Notes: a model not told the origin generated them from the sequence alone. Positions 16,318 through 24,488 are shown, numbered from the stretch's first letter. The stretch is 41,849 nucleotides of DNA from an uncultured Bryobacteraceae bacterium (GCA_937920635.1 CAKZUE010000055.1:1-41849), one strand, 5' to 3'. Numbers and translations are program-made.

Positions 16318-16333
16318 CCCGCTTCGCCTCCTT

Positions 16334-17083
16334 TCACCGCACCGCGCCGTCCAGCGCCCGGTAATACACCTTGGAGCGCGTAGCCATGTGCGGCTTGAGA
16401 ACCTGAACCTTGTTTTCCCTCAGGAATACATGCACCGGGTCGGCGGGGTTCTTCAGATCCGCCAGCACCCGCGCCTGCGTCGGACAAGCCTCGCAGCAGG
16501 CTGTCGTCAGCCCCTTCGTGATCCGGTGGTAGCACAGCGTGCACTTGTCCACCGTCATCTTCTTCGGATGGATGTAGCGGCACCCGTACGGGCAAGCCTG
16601 CACGCAATAGCGGCACCCCAGGCAGTAAGACTCATCCACCAGCACCACCCCGTCGGGCGAGTCGAACGTCGCCCCCACCGGGCACACCTGCACACAGGGC
16701 GATTCCTGGCAATGGTTGCACAGCTTGGGTACAAAGAATTGCTTGGTCGTCGTCTCCGAAGAAGGCGGAAATCCGTGTTTGCCGCCGTCGGGGGAACTGA
16801 CCTTCGGGTGCTCCAGGTCGCCGCCCTCGATTTCGTAGCGCTCGATCCAGGTCCGGAAGTACTCTTCCGGCACGTCGTTTTCCTGCGCGCAGGCGCGCAC
16901 GCAGTTGCCGCACCCGATGCATTTCTCGATGTCGATGGTCATCCCCCACAGGTGCTCGTGCGGGTTGTAAGCTCCTTCCGCGGCGGCGCCCGCTGCTTCC
17001 GGGGCGGCATCGGGATTGGCCCGCGCTCCGAGAATCAACAGCAGCCCAGCTCCTTTCAGGATTTGTCGGCGCGTTGCATCCAT
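16334..17083 (-). CDS. Tat-exported 4x[4Fe-4S] ferredoxin-like subunit (NrfC/DmsB-type)
   Basis: A 249-residue electron-transfer subunit. An RRQILKGAGLLLILGA Tat signal (about 5-20) sends it folded to the periplasmic side. Four cysteine clusters follow the NrfC order: CIGCGNCVRACAQEND, CNHCQESPCVQVCP, CLGCRYCVQACPYG and CTLCYHRITKGL with later CCEACP. These should bind four [4Fe-4S] clusters forming a wire between the NrfD-like quinol subunit and the cytochrome. Between the first and second clusters is an insertion with a Gly/Ser-rich stretch. It sits 14 bases after the cytochrome gene and 16 bases before the nrfD-like gene, so the three are one transcript. Confidence 0.92.
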   Translation of the reverse strand: MDATRRQILKGAGLLLILGARANPDAAPEAAGAAAEGAYNPHEHLWGMTIDIEKCIGCGNCVRACAQENDVPEEYFRTWIERYEIEGGDLEHPKVSSPDGGKHGFPPSSETTTKQFFVPKLCNHCQESPCVQVCPVGATFDSPDGVVLVDESYCLGCRYCVQACPYGCRYIHPKKMTVDKCTLCYHRITKGLTTACCEACPTQARVLADLKNPADPVHVFLRENKVQVLKPHMATRSKVYYRALDGAVR

Positions 17084-17097
17084 GACATTGCCCTTTT

Positions 17098-17559
17098 TTA
17101 GTGCAGTGCCGGACTATGGGCAGCGTGACACTCCGTGCACTTCATCCCCGGCATGTGTTCCTTCGTATTCACCTGGCGGAACCACTTCGGCTTGGCCGTG
17201 TCCATCTCGTGACAGCCCGCGCACAGGGCCGTCCCTTCAGGCTTCATAGGTCTCATCGATCCGGGATCATCCGCATGCCGCGCCGCAGGCCCGTGGCAGG
17301 CTTCGCAGGCTACTGTCGCGTGTTTGCCCTTGCCTTTGACTTCTGTTTCTTCCACATGGCAGCCTGCGCAGGTTTCCTGGCCGGCGTACTTCACCGGTCT
17401 CGCCCGGACTTCGTCGAGCACGGCCCCGCGGTAGTGCCCGTACTGACCGAAGGTCGGCGGGACGATATAGGCCCGCACCACCAGAAACAGCAGCAGCCCT
17501 GCCAGGAAGACCGCCGCGGGCCGGATCAGGTGAATCGAATCTTTCCAACGGCCTTGCAT
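17098..17559 (-). CDS. Membrane-anchored tetraheme cytochrome c
   Basis: A 153-residue cytochrome with an N-terminal hydrophobic anchor (AAVFLAGLLLFLVVRAYIV, about 15-33) and four CXXCH heme sites at 64-68 (CAGCH), 85-89 (CEACH), 113-117 (CAGCH) and 141-145 (CTECH). Extra histidines (HATVACEACHGPAARH) can serve as distal ligands. It resembles multiheme carriers of the NrfB/cytochrome c3 sort in role, not in length. It is the first gene of the operon, about 135 bases after the predicted start of transcription, with GGAGT 5 bases before the ATG. The expected job is to carry electrons between the FeS/NrfD module and an unknown periplasmic enzyme. Confidence 0.88.
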   Translation of the reverse strand: MQGRWKDSIHLIRPAAVFLAGLLLFLVVRAYIVPPTFGQYGHYRGAVLDEVRARPVKYAGQETCAGCHVEETEVKGKGKHATVACEACHGPAARHADDPGSMRPMKPEGTALCAGCHEMDTAKPKWFRQVNTKEHMPGMKCTECHAAHSPALH

Positions 17560-17700
17560 CCCGGACTCCTATCCGTCCGCGCGCATGCCACTACCGCCCG
17601 GCCTTCGACCGCACGACCATGCCGCGCTGGTTTCGTCCCGGCCCCCGCGGCCCCTCTCCGGCGGCGGCTCAGGAAGTTTGACTGAAAACTCTGGATTCAG

Positions 17701-17729
17701 ATATTAAGGTTTTCTGGGCGCTTTGTCAA
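17701..17729 (-). promoter_or_regulatory. Near-consensus sigma-70 promoter of the cytochrome/NrfCD operon
   Basis: On the minus strand TTGACA (17724-17729), a 17-base spacer, and TAATAT (17701-17706). Start near 17693 gives a leader of about 135 bases. The rest of the 350-base gap (17560-17909) holds no gene; on its right, CAGGCAG-CA-CTGCCTG (17881-17896) is a possible weak terminator for the GH172 gene. Confidence 0.8.
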
Positions 17730-17909
17730 GCATTTATTCCGGGGGCGCCTGGGTCCGCCTCCCGCGCCCCCTGCGCCCGCACAGGGCGCTGCCCGGAGTT
17801 CCGCCTCTGCTGGCGCTGTGGGAGGAATGCGCTGCCGCCTGCCTCCGCCGCTCCAGCGCTGCTGCGCAGGGAGAGTTTGCCAGGCAGCACTGCCTGATCC
17901 CGCGGCCAA

Positions 17910-19064
17910 TCAATCCAGCCCGCGCATTCTCTCGGCTGCGTCGGGAATCGGCGGCAGGCCGTTTTCGGGCCGGTTGAGATAGAAATAAGCGACGCTCGAC
18001 CAGTCGTCCTGGCGCTCGAACAGCCCCTCTTCGAGCGGCCCGCGTTCAACCAGGCCCGGTCCGGCGCGGTAGAGTTTCGTGCCGAGCTGATGCACCAGGC
18101 CCATCCAGCGCGGATTCAGATACCCGATCTGCTGGATGGCGGCCCGGATGTCCTCGTAAAAGTACACCGGGTCGGGTATATGGAACCGGTAAAAAGAAAA
18201 TTGCATTTTCTCGCTGTCCGCCACGTGGCAGCCATGGTAAAGATGGTCGTAACGGCCCTGTCCCCACGCTGTGCTGATGTAATCTTCAGTTCCCGTTCCC
18301 GCCAGAGTGGGGAATTCCCGGTCGCCGTCCAGATATATTTTCACTTCCCCCTCGCCCCACCAGGTGAAGCTGTATTTGTTCTGGTCGGCGATGACCCCGA
18401 AAAAGACTCCCAGAAAACGGCCGCGGCCGCGGACCAGCGGGAGAAACTCATAGTCTTTTTGCAGCACGGTAGGATTTTCGCGGCGGAAATAGGCGTGGAA
18501 ATAGAGCATGTCCTCCGGATGCGTGTCGCCAATGGTGTAGTCGACGTCGTAGTAGAGGTTGGGCAGCTCGCGTCCGCTTTCGTTCCGGACGACGATGCGC
18601 ATCGAGCGGCGGAACGGCATAGGCGCCGTGCAGACAAAGCTGCGGCCCTCGGGGCTCGAAAAGAGCGCCGATTGAAACGGCGCCATGCGCCCCTGCATGT
18701 GGCCGAAGAAATCGCCGATGGGCGCGTCCACGGCGGGCCGCGCCGCGCCGTCCCAGTACATCTGGATGCGCAGACCGCGCAACAGGCGCGGGCTGCGTTC
18801 TCCAAAGGACAGCCAGATGCGGCGCACCGTGCCGCTCGAGCCGCGCGCCTCGGCCAGCACCGCCTCCCCGCCCGCGGGAATCGAAATGAAGGGCCGCCCC
18901 TTGCGGCCCGCGTTTTCTTTGGCGCCCGCGCCCTTCTCGCCAGACGGGTTCTCCGGACTGGCCCACCGCGTCTCCACGCGTCCGGCGGGCATGCGGTAGA
19001 CCTCCTGCGCGGCCAGAGGCAGCGGCGCAAGACACAATGCGGTTGTCAGGACGGCTCGGATCAT
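17910..19064 (-). CDS. Secreted DUF2961/GH172-family protein
   Basis: A 384-residue exported protein of DUF2961, the family now known as glycoside hydrolase GH172 (alpha-D-fructofuranosidase, arabinofuranosidase and related activities). Signal peptide at 1-19 (AVLTTALCLAPLPLAAQ). The core shows tandem jelly-roll sequence: WLSFGERSPRLLRGLRIQMYWDG, APIGDFFGHM, ELPNLYYDVDYTI, and the hallmark EFPTLAGTGTEDYISTAWGQG, whose Glu is a likely catalytic residue by family. A long YHGCHVADSEKMQFSFYRFHIPDPVYF segment follows. The sugar substrate is unknown. It follows the phosphoesterase gene by 45 bases in a run of secreted enzymes. Confidence 0.88.
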   Translation of the reverse strand: MIRAVLTTALCLAPLPLAAQEVYRMPAGRVETRWASPENPSGEKGAGAKENAGRKGRPFISIPAGGEAVLAEARGSSGTVRRIWLSFGERSPRLLRGLRIQMYWDGAARPAVDAPIGDFFGHMQGRMAPFQSALFSSPEGRSFVCTAPMPFRRSMRIVVRNESGRELPNLYYDVDYTIGDTHPEDMLYFHAYFRRENPTVLQKDYEFLPLVRGRGRFLGVFFGVIADQNKYSFTWWGEGEVKIYLDGDREFPTLAGTGTEDYISTAWGQGRYDHLYHGCHVADSEKMQFSFYRFHIPDPVYFYEDIRAAIQQIGYLNPRWMGLVHQLGTKLYRAGPGLVERGPLEEGLFERQDDWSSVAYFYLNRPENGLPPIPDAAERMRGLD

Positions 19065-19109
19065 GGGCTGATTCTACGAGACGCGGCGCGGGGGTTCAAG
19101 GCCGCGCCG

Positions 19110-21578
19110 TCAGCGGCGGCTCGCCGCGGCATAGGGGCGCGCGGGGAACAGCGAGTGCCACACCGCCCGGTTCAGCAGTTGCTCGTCGGCGGCGTCGGGT
19201 TCTTCAAAGTCCATGCGCGCTGACGCCTCGGCCAGCCGCCGCGCCAAGCCAGCCAGTTTTTTCACCGGCGGGTTCATTTCGTCGAGCGGGATCCGGTTCG
19301 GCAGCGCCTTGTATGGCGTGAAATCCGGTTCCGTGGTGAAGACCGTGAACATCGGCTCGGCGGCCAGGTCGAACTGGTTCGATGGCGGCAATCCCAGGAT
19401 CTGCTCGATGGTGCGGTACATATGGATCATCGTGTAGAAGGTGCTGTCCACCGCTTTGCGGCGGGCCCACGGGGAGATGACGAAGCCCACGGTGCGGTGT
19501 CCCGCCACATGGTCCAGCCCGTTCTGGGCGTCGTCCTCGGTGACGAAGATGGCCGACTCGCGCCAGTAGCGGCTGTGCGAGATGGCCTCGACGATGCGGC
19601 CCAGCGCCAGGTCGTTGTCGGCCACGGTGGCGCGCGGCGTGGGGAAGCCCTCCGCCGTGCCGTTGGTGTGGTTCTGCGGCAGCAGCAGGATGACGAGCCG
19701 GGGCAGATTGCCGTCCTGTTCGAATTTCCGGAATTCTTCGAGGAAAATATCGGCCCTCAATTGATCGGTTATGCGCATATTGAAGCCCGGATAAACCGGG
19801 TGATAGATGTCTTTGAGGCCGAGAACGAGGGGCACTGCCTGGAGGCGGATTTTGCCGGCCCTGTTCTTCCAATCCTGATAGATATCGGTCCATGTGGCGT
19901 TCGGCGGATCGATCACCGTGCGGCCGCGCTCCCCGTAGGCGCGCACGCTGACCCCGTGTTTCCGCGCGTTATCCCAGAGAAAATCGCTGGGCGCGAACAG
20001 CATCGGGTTGGCGTCGTTGCGGGCGTTGCCGTACTTGTGGATCCAGTCGCCGGCGTAGCCCTGCGTGCACCAGCGGTGCCCGAGGGCGGACTGATCGCCC
20101 GGCGCGTAGTAGTTGTCCAGCAGCACGAACTGCTCGGCCAGGGCATGGTGGTTCGGCGTCACCTCGCGGCCGAAATGAACAAGCGTAGGATCGCCGTTGC
20201 CCTGCGGCAGATCGCCTAAGACCTGGTCGTACGTGCGGTTCTCCTTGATGATGTAGAACACATGGCGGATGGGCGATGCTTGTCCGCGGTGCATCGGCAC
20301 GGGATGGCCGGACTTTGGCGGCGCGGGTTGCGCGCTCTGGTCGCGGTTGTTGTCGAGCACCTGCCGGGTCATCCGTGCCAGCTCCCGCGATCCTGGCACG
20401 TCCATTACGGAGACCACGCCCGCGCGGTCGCGGTAGCTGCGCCCGGCGCGCCCCGCCGGAGGCGGCGCCACCGAGCCGAAGCCGTAGCCGCTGGCCACCC
20501 ACAGCCGCTTGCCCGTGCCGTCCAGAGCCACAGCGGTGGGATACCAGCCCGTGGGGATGAAGCCTTCCACGCGCGCCTTGCGCCCGCCGGTGCGGATCAC
20601 GGCCACGGCGTTGTTGGCGGCGTTGGCCACATACAGCGTCCCGCCATCAGGCGACACGGCCAGCGCGTTGGGCGAACTGCCGAGCGGCGCGCCGTCGAAC
20701 GGCCCCACGCGGATCGTTTCGATCACGCGGTCCGTGCGCGTGTCGATCACCGAGACCGTATCGCTGTTGGCGTTGGCCACGTAAAGCCGGGCGCGTTTCT
20801 CATCCGACGCCATCGCGCTCGGATGCAGCCCGACGTCGATGTCTGACAGACGCTTGCCGGACGCGGAGTCGAACGCCGTCACCGTGCCGCTCGACGGAAT
20901 GCCGCGCTCGTCGAGCACAACGGGAAACGCGCCATCGGTGCGGTCGCCCGGCAGCGGCTTCCGTCCGCCCCAGTTGCTGACATAGACCTTGCCGCCCGCG
21001 GCCAGAGCCGTGTACGGGAAGCTGCCGGATTCGAGTTCGCGCACCTCGCGCGTGGCCAGGTCGATCATGGCGGCGGCGTGCTTCAGGTTCAGCGCCACGA
21101 ACAGGCGCCTGCCGTCCGGCGTCAACGCCAGGCCACTGGGCGCGGCGCCGGCAATCCCGATGCGGGCTTCCGGCGCGAAAGAACCGTCCTCGCGGCGGCG
21201 GAAGATCTTGACGTCGTGCTCGCGCCCGCCGCCCACATACAGTTCCTTGCCCGACGCGCTGAAGGCGATGCCGACAAAGGTGTCCCCCACGGGCAGAGTC
21301 TGTTGGACGCGCTGCTGCGCGGTGTCGATCAGGTGCAGCGCCCGCGGCGCGAAGTTGCTGCCCGTGGCCACGGCGAGCCACTTCCCATCGGGGCTGAAGC
21401 TCATGCCCAGAGGACGGTCCGCCACTTCGATGTGCGCGCCCGCGGGCGTCAACCGTTGCCCGGTGGGAATCAGAAACGAGCCGTCCGCGAGCTTGCCCGC
21501 CTGCCGCGCCTGGAACCACGCCACGCCACCCAACGGCGCCAGCAGGGCTGCGACGAGGAAGATCTTCCGCATGGCCAT
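19110..21578 (-). CDS. YVTN beta-propeller plus phosphoesterase (bifunctional YncE/alkaline-phosphatase-like)
   Basis: An 822-residue exported protein. Signal peptide at about 1-22 (an ATG two codons later, at 21572, is an alternative). Residues about 45-420 form a seven-bladed YVTN/YncE propeller: KLYVGGGREHDVKIF-like, ARLYVANANSDTVSVIDTRT and GTLYVANAANNAVAVIRTG blades. Residues about 440-780 are a phosphoesterase domain of the PF04185 type (HVFYIIKENRTYDQVLGDLP, ALGHRWCTQGYAGDWIHKYGN, AIFVTEDDAQNGLDHVAGHRT), of the alkaline-phosphatase fold that includes phospholipase C and acid phosphatases. The combination is common in acidobacteria and planctomycetes. The substrate is unknown; periplasmic or surface phosphate-ester hydrolysis is likely. 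Confidence 0.9.
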   Translation of the reverse strand: MAMRKIFLVAALLAPLGGVAWFQARQAGKLADGSFLIPTGQRLTPAGAHIEVADRPLGMSFSPDGKWLAVATGSNFAPRALHLIDTAQQRVQQTLPVGDTFVGIAFSASGKELYVGGGREHDVKIFRRREDGSFAPEARIGIAGAAPSGLALTPDGRRLFVALNLKHAAAMIDLATREVRELESGSFPYTALAAGGKVYVSNWGGRKPLPGDRTDGAFPVVLDERGIPSSGTVTAFDSASGKRLSDIDVGLHPSAMASDEKRARLYVANANSDTVSVIDTRTDRVIETIRVGPFDGAPLGSSPNALAVSPDGGTLYVANAANNAVAVIRTGGRKARVEGFIPTGWYPTAVALDGTGKRLWVASGYGFGSVAPPPAGRAGRSYRDRAGVVSVMDVPGSRELARMTRQVLDNNRDQSAQPAPPKSGHPVPMHRGQASPIRHVFYIIKENRTYDQVLGDLPQGNGDPTLVHFGREVTPNHHALAEQFVLLDNYYAPGDQSALGHRWCTQGYAGDWIHKYGNARNDANPMLFAPSDFLWDNARKHGVSVRAYGERGRTVIDPPNATWTDIYQDWKNRAGKIRLQAVPLVLGLKDIYHPVYPGFNMRITDQLRADIFLEEFRKFEQDGNLPRLVILLLPQNHTNGTAEGFPTPRATVADNDLALGRIVEAISHSRYWRESAIFVTEDDAQNGLDHVAGHRTVGFVISPWARRKAVDSTFYTMIHMYRTIEQILGLPPSNQFDLAAEPMFTVFTTEPDFTPYKALPNRIPLDEMNPPVKKLAGLARRLAEASARMDFEEPDAADEQLLNRAVWHSLFPARPYAAASRR

Positions 21579-21599
21579 ACGGTATCATCCGGCCGTCAT

Positions 21600-22112
21600 T
21601 CATTTCCCGCCCGGGTCCCGAGCCTGATCATCCCGGCCATGCAGCCTTCCCATCTTCCGCGCCGCCTCTTCCACCGCCGCGACGATGCGCGCGTGCATGC
21701 CGCAGTGGCAGGCGTGGCCGGCCAGCGCCTGCCGGATGCGGCGCTTCGTCACCGGGCGGGATTCGTCCTCCAGCAGCGCCACGGCCTCGAGGATTGCGCC
21801 CGGCGTGCAGAAGCCGCAGCGCAGGCTGGCGTGGCGGAGAAACTCGAGTTGTACGGGATGCAGGGCGCCGTTGTGCGCCAGCCCTTCCAGCGTGGTGATG
21901 CGCCTGCCCTGGCAGGCTGAGGCCGTGATCATGCAGGCGCGGGTGGCGCGGCCGTCCACGAGCACCGTGCAGGCGCCGCATGTGCCCTCTTCGCAGCCGG
22001 CGCGCACGCCGCTGAGGCGCAGGCCGTCGTGAAGAAATTCGAGCAGCGTCGCGCCCGCGGGCACTTGCGCCGCGCGATTCTGCCCGTTGACCTCGAGCGT
22101 GACGCGCGGCAT
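21600..22112 (-). CDS. Orphan [2Fe-2S] small subunit (xanthine dehydrogenase/IorA type)
   Basis: A 170-residue protein with a plant-type [2Fe-2S] domain (CEEGTCGACTVLVDGRATRAC) and an all-helical second [2Fe-2S] domain (LRCGFCTPGAIL, then GHACHCGMHARIV). The last motif departs from the usual CRCTGY and is closer to the CRCGTY of isoquinoline oxidoreductase alpha subunits. These subunits normally pass electrons from a molybdenum hydroxylase large subunit, which is missing here. The ATG at 22112 is chosen over a TTG at 22148 that adds 12 poorly conserved residues. It lies 32 bases after the sulfatase stop and 21 bases before the phosphoesterase start. The C-terminus is a charged tail. Confidence 0.85.
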   Translation of the reverse strand: MPRVTLEVNGQNRAAQVPAGATLLEFLHDGLRLSGVRAGCEEGTCGACTVLVDGRATRACMITASACQGRRITTLEGLAHNGALHPVQLEFLRHASLRCGFCTPGAILEAVALLEDESRPVTKRRIRQALAGHACHCGMHARIVAAVEEAARKMGRLHGRDDQARDPGGK

Positions 22113-22144
22113 GGCTATTGCGATTCTCGCACCTGGCGCGCCTG

Positions 22145-23572
22145 TCAATCATCCGGCACGGCGAACCGGTCGCCCGTGTCGGCGATCCACTGGCGGAGCC
22201 GGGCGGTCAACTTGCGCCGTTCGGCGCGGAAGCGGTTGTTGTGCGCCAGGTTCACCTGCTCATATGGATCCTCGTTCAGGTTGAACAGCAGCCAGCTCAC
22301 ATTCTCGAAGCAGACATATTTCCAGCCCTCCCGCGTGACCACGCCGCGGTAGGCTTTGTTGGTCGAGTCGCCGTGGCCGGTGGGGATGACGCATTGCAGA
22401 TAAGCCGAATCGGGCAGGCTGGGCTCGGGCGCTCCGGGCGGCCGCAGGCGCACGGCGGAGAGATCCCTGCCCTCCATCCATGCCGGCGGGCGGAGGCCGC
22501 AGAGGCCGAGCGTGGTGGGCGCGATGTCGGGCGCGTTCAACAGCGCGGGCCAGCGCCCGGTGATGCGGCCCTCATAGGACGGCTGGCCGCCGCTGATGAA
22601 GAACGGGATGCGGATGGATTCTTCGTAGGGATTCGTCTTGCGGAATTGGCCGTGCGAGCCGAGCATGTCGCCGTGATCGGAAAAGAACAGGAGATGGGTG
22701 TCGAAGTACAGGCCCTCTTCGTGCAGCGTGCGGATGACGCGGCCGAGGTTGAAGTCGAGGTTCTCGACCATCGCCGTGTAGCCGGCCAGTTCGCGGGCGG
22801 CGCGGCTGCGCACCCAGGCCACGTCAGGGACATTGGGCCGGAAGCGGATGGAGGCGGGCGTGTGGCGCTGGAGGTGCTCCGGCGGCGCGACGTAGGGATC
22901 ATGCGGGGGCTGCACGGAGCAGACGGCGAAGAACGGCTTGCCTGCGCCCGCGCGCTGCGCGGCAGCCTGCTCTTTGATGTAGCGGATGAGCAGATCGGTG
23001 AGGGCGTCGGTTTCATATCCGGGGAGGCGGTAGTGGAAGGCGTCTTTGCCCTCGCCGCCGTGGACCCAGCAGTCGTACTGCGAGTTGTTGTTTTCGTAGC
23101 CGGTCCAGGCGTCGAAGCCGCCGCGGCGGCGCGGATCGGTGATGAAGTGGGCCGCGCGGCCGTTGCGTTCCTTCCAGCCGCCGAGATGCCATTTGCCGAA
23201 ATACGCGGTGTGATATCCGGCTTCGCGGAAGGGCTGGGCGATAGTTGGCTGGTCCTCCGGCAGCGGGTATTCATGGCCGGGCACGCAGTGGTGCGGGTAG
23301 CGTCCTGTGAGCAGCGATCCGCGGAAGGGGCAACACAGGGGGAAGCCGGAGACGGCGTGGGTGAACTGCACGCCCATGGAGGCGAGGTTGTCGATGTTGG
23401 GCGTGCTGACGTTCGGATCGTCCGAGATGCCGAGCGTCTGGGCGCGGTGTTGATCGCCGAAAAACCAGATGACGTTGGGGCGGCGCGCGGCGGCGGGCTT
23501 CGGCGGCTGCTCCTGGGCGCCGGACCACGGCGCGGCAGCCAGGGGCGAGGCGAGGAAATGACGGCGGTTCAT
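22145..23572 (-). CDS. Secreted type I sulfatase
   Basis: A 475-residue exported sulfatase that should cleave sulfate esters from polysaccharides or small molecules. The N-terminus (NRRHFLASPLAAAPWSGA) looks like a Tat or Sec signal. Metal-site residues are in FFGDQHRAQ (D40) and LLFFSDHGDMLGSHG. The formylglycine motif is CCPFRGSLLTG with C80 as the modified residue; the usual CxPSR has Phe in place of Ser but keeps Pro and Arg, enough for the CXPXR rule of the maturing enzyme. YFGKWHLGG is the conserved Lys/His segment. No maturase gene is nearby. The gene is divergent from the zinc-ribbon gene with 91 bases between starts. Confidence 0.92.
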   Translation of the reverse strand: MNRRHFLASPLAAAPWSGAQEQPPKPAAARRPNVIWFFGDQHRAQTLGISDDPNVSTPNIDNLASMGVQFTHAVSGFPLCCPFRGSLLTGRYPHHCVPGHEYPLPEDQPTIAQPFREAGYHTAYFGKWHLGGWKERNGRAAHFITDPRRRGGFDAWTGYENNNSQYDCWVHGGEGKDAFHYRLPGYETDALTDLLIRYIKEQAAAQRAGAGKPFFAVCSVQPPHDPYVAPPEHLQRHTPASIRFRPNVPDVAWVRSRAARELAGYTAMVENLDFNLGRVIRTLHEEGLYFDTHLLFFSDHGDMLGSHGQFRKTNPYEESIRIPFFISGGQPSYEGRITGRWPALLNAPDIAPTTLGLCGLRPPAWMEGRDLSAVRLRPPGAPEPSLPDSAYLQCVIPTGHGDSTNKAYRGVVTREGWKYVCFENVSWLLFNLNEDPYEQVNLAHNNRFRAERRKLTARLRQWIADTGDRFAVPDD

Positions 23573-23663
23573 GGCGGTTGCCTTCCTGCCAGTGAATCAC
23601 ACCGGGCAGCCGGGAGGCGCGGCCCCGCTGTGACATAATGAGGGCTTCGAGGTCCTATTTGCC

Positions 23664-23957
23664 ATGGCGAACCCGAAGTACGCAGAGGCGACGCGGCCGG
23701 TGCCGCAGGCAGTCGAGATCGGCACGCTGAGCGACGGCACGAAGATCCTGAAACGTGCGCCCCGCATCCGTTCCTGCGGGCTCAAAGACGAAAAGGGCAA
23801 GCTGTGCGCGGGGCACCTGAAGCGGTGGTATTTCTTCGGAGACGAGATCCGGCAGCGCTTCGGCCCGGACGCGGAGGTTTACCGCTGCGAAAAGTGCAAG
23901 GCCATTTATCTGCCGAATGAGGAAGAAGAGCCCCGCACCGGCACGCTGTGCTGGTGA
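23664..23957 (+). CDS. Small zinc-ribbon-like conserved protein
   Basis: A 97-residue protein, probably cytoplasmic. Pairs of metal-ligand candidates are C38...C48-AGH and C75-EKC (YRCEKCKAIYLPNEE), spaced as in a zinc ribbon; the C-terminus ends TGTLCW. A central WYFFGDEIRQRFGPDAEVY strand-helix links the two halves. I do not recognise a named family, and function is unknown. The ATG at 23664 is the only sensible start; a CATAAT box lies about 25 bases upstream. It lies alone, divergent from the sulfatase gene, and is followed after 13 bases by a structured inverted repeat. Confidence 0.75.
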   Translation: MANPKYAEATRPVPQAVEIGTLSDGTKILKRAPRIRSCGLKDEKGKLCAGHLKRWYFFGDEIRQRFGPDAEVYRCEKCKAIYLPNEEEEPRTGTLCW

Positions 23958-23965
23958 GGGGAAGA

Positions 23966-24027
23966 AAAAGCCGCATTGGATCGCCTCATGGCGGGGGTCA
24001 CTCGAAATGAGTCAATCCAATGCGGCC
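23966..24027 (-). terminator. Branched inverted-repeat terminator on the minus strand
   Basis: A perfect 12-bp outer stem, GCCGCATTGGAT (23971-23982) with ATCCAATGCGGC (24016-24027), encloses two small hairpins: CGCC-TCAT-GGCG (23983-23994) and ACTC-GAAAT-GAGT (24001-24013). On the minus strand the outer stem is followed by TTTTTC, so it can stop leftward transcripts. On the plus strand it sits 13 bases after the zinc-ribbon gene and has no T-run there. A three-way junction is unusual for a terminator. The DNA between here and 24214 has no convincing gene; it holds another small stem (CTTCCC/GGGGAG inside GGAG/CTCC, around 24137-24170). Confidence 0.55.
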
Positions 24028-24214
24028 CGCCCTGGTTGGGCGAGGGTCACGGCGACGGTTGCACCAGATCCGATAAAGCCTTTGTTCCCTTTCGCTCCTG
24101 ATGAAGCTGCCGCTTTCGACTACTCTTCACCACTCAGATCCGGAGAACCGCTTCCCGTTTCCCGGGGAGAGAACTCCGTCAAGCCGTCAGCCAATCCACG
24201 TAAGATGAATGCGG

Positions 24215-24373
24215 AAAAAAATAACCCTCTGCTGGGACCTGCCAGCGATCAGATGCAGTGGAAAAGATCTTTGAACACCGGCTCCCGCAAGCACTGCGTA
24301 TCCAAGTTCCACTTAATCCTTTCACTGGCCCGTCACAGCAGAGGGCAGGTCGACAGAGACTTCATCAATTCGC
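24215..24373 (-). ncRNA. ssrS: Probable 6S RNA
   Basis: 6S RNA binds sigma-70 RNA polymerase by mimicking an open promoter. On the minus strand a rod-like fold is visible: a perfect 10-bp closing stem CCCTCTGCTG/CAGCAGAGGG (24336-24345 with 24225-24234), a GCCAG/CTGGC stem, a symmetric 11+11 base unpaired bubble (24314-24324 and 24246-24256), a 7-bp AGTGGAA/TTCCACT stem (24307-24313 with 24257-24263), and an apical arm. The strand before the bubble reads CGGGCCAGTG, as in E. coli 6S (GCGGGCCAGT). TTATTTTTTT follows the closing stem, and TACACT at 24379-24384 is a fitting -10, giving about 159 bases. No ORF explains this region. Confirmation by covariance search is needed. Confidence 0.62.
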
Positions 24374-24378
24374 CTTTG

Positions 24379-24384
24379 AGTGTA
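24379..24384 (-). promoter_or_regulatory. Probable -10 box of the 6S-like RNA
   Basis: TACACT on the minus strand, identical to the box before ssrA. Start would be near 24373. A good -35 is not visible. Confidence 0.4.
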
Positions 24385-24488
24385 GCAAACGAGCTGCCAT
24401 CCGTGCAGTCTTGCAAGTTATTGATTTCTGATGCCGTCTTTTTGGGCGACGAGGCTGCGGCGGGCTGCTTTGCCCCAAGAGGTGTGGC

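Noticed and set aside
24028-24214. RNase P RNA or SRP RNA in the gene-free stretch
   Set aside because: The conserved RNase P core (GAGGAAAGTCC) and the SRP loop (GGAAGGAAGCAG) are absent on both strands.
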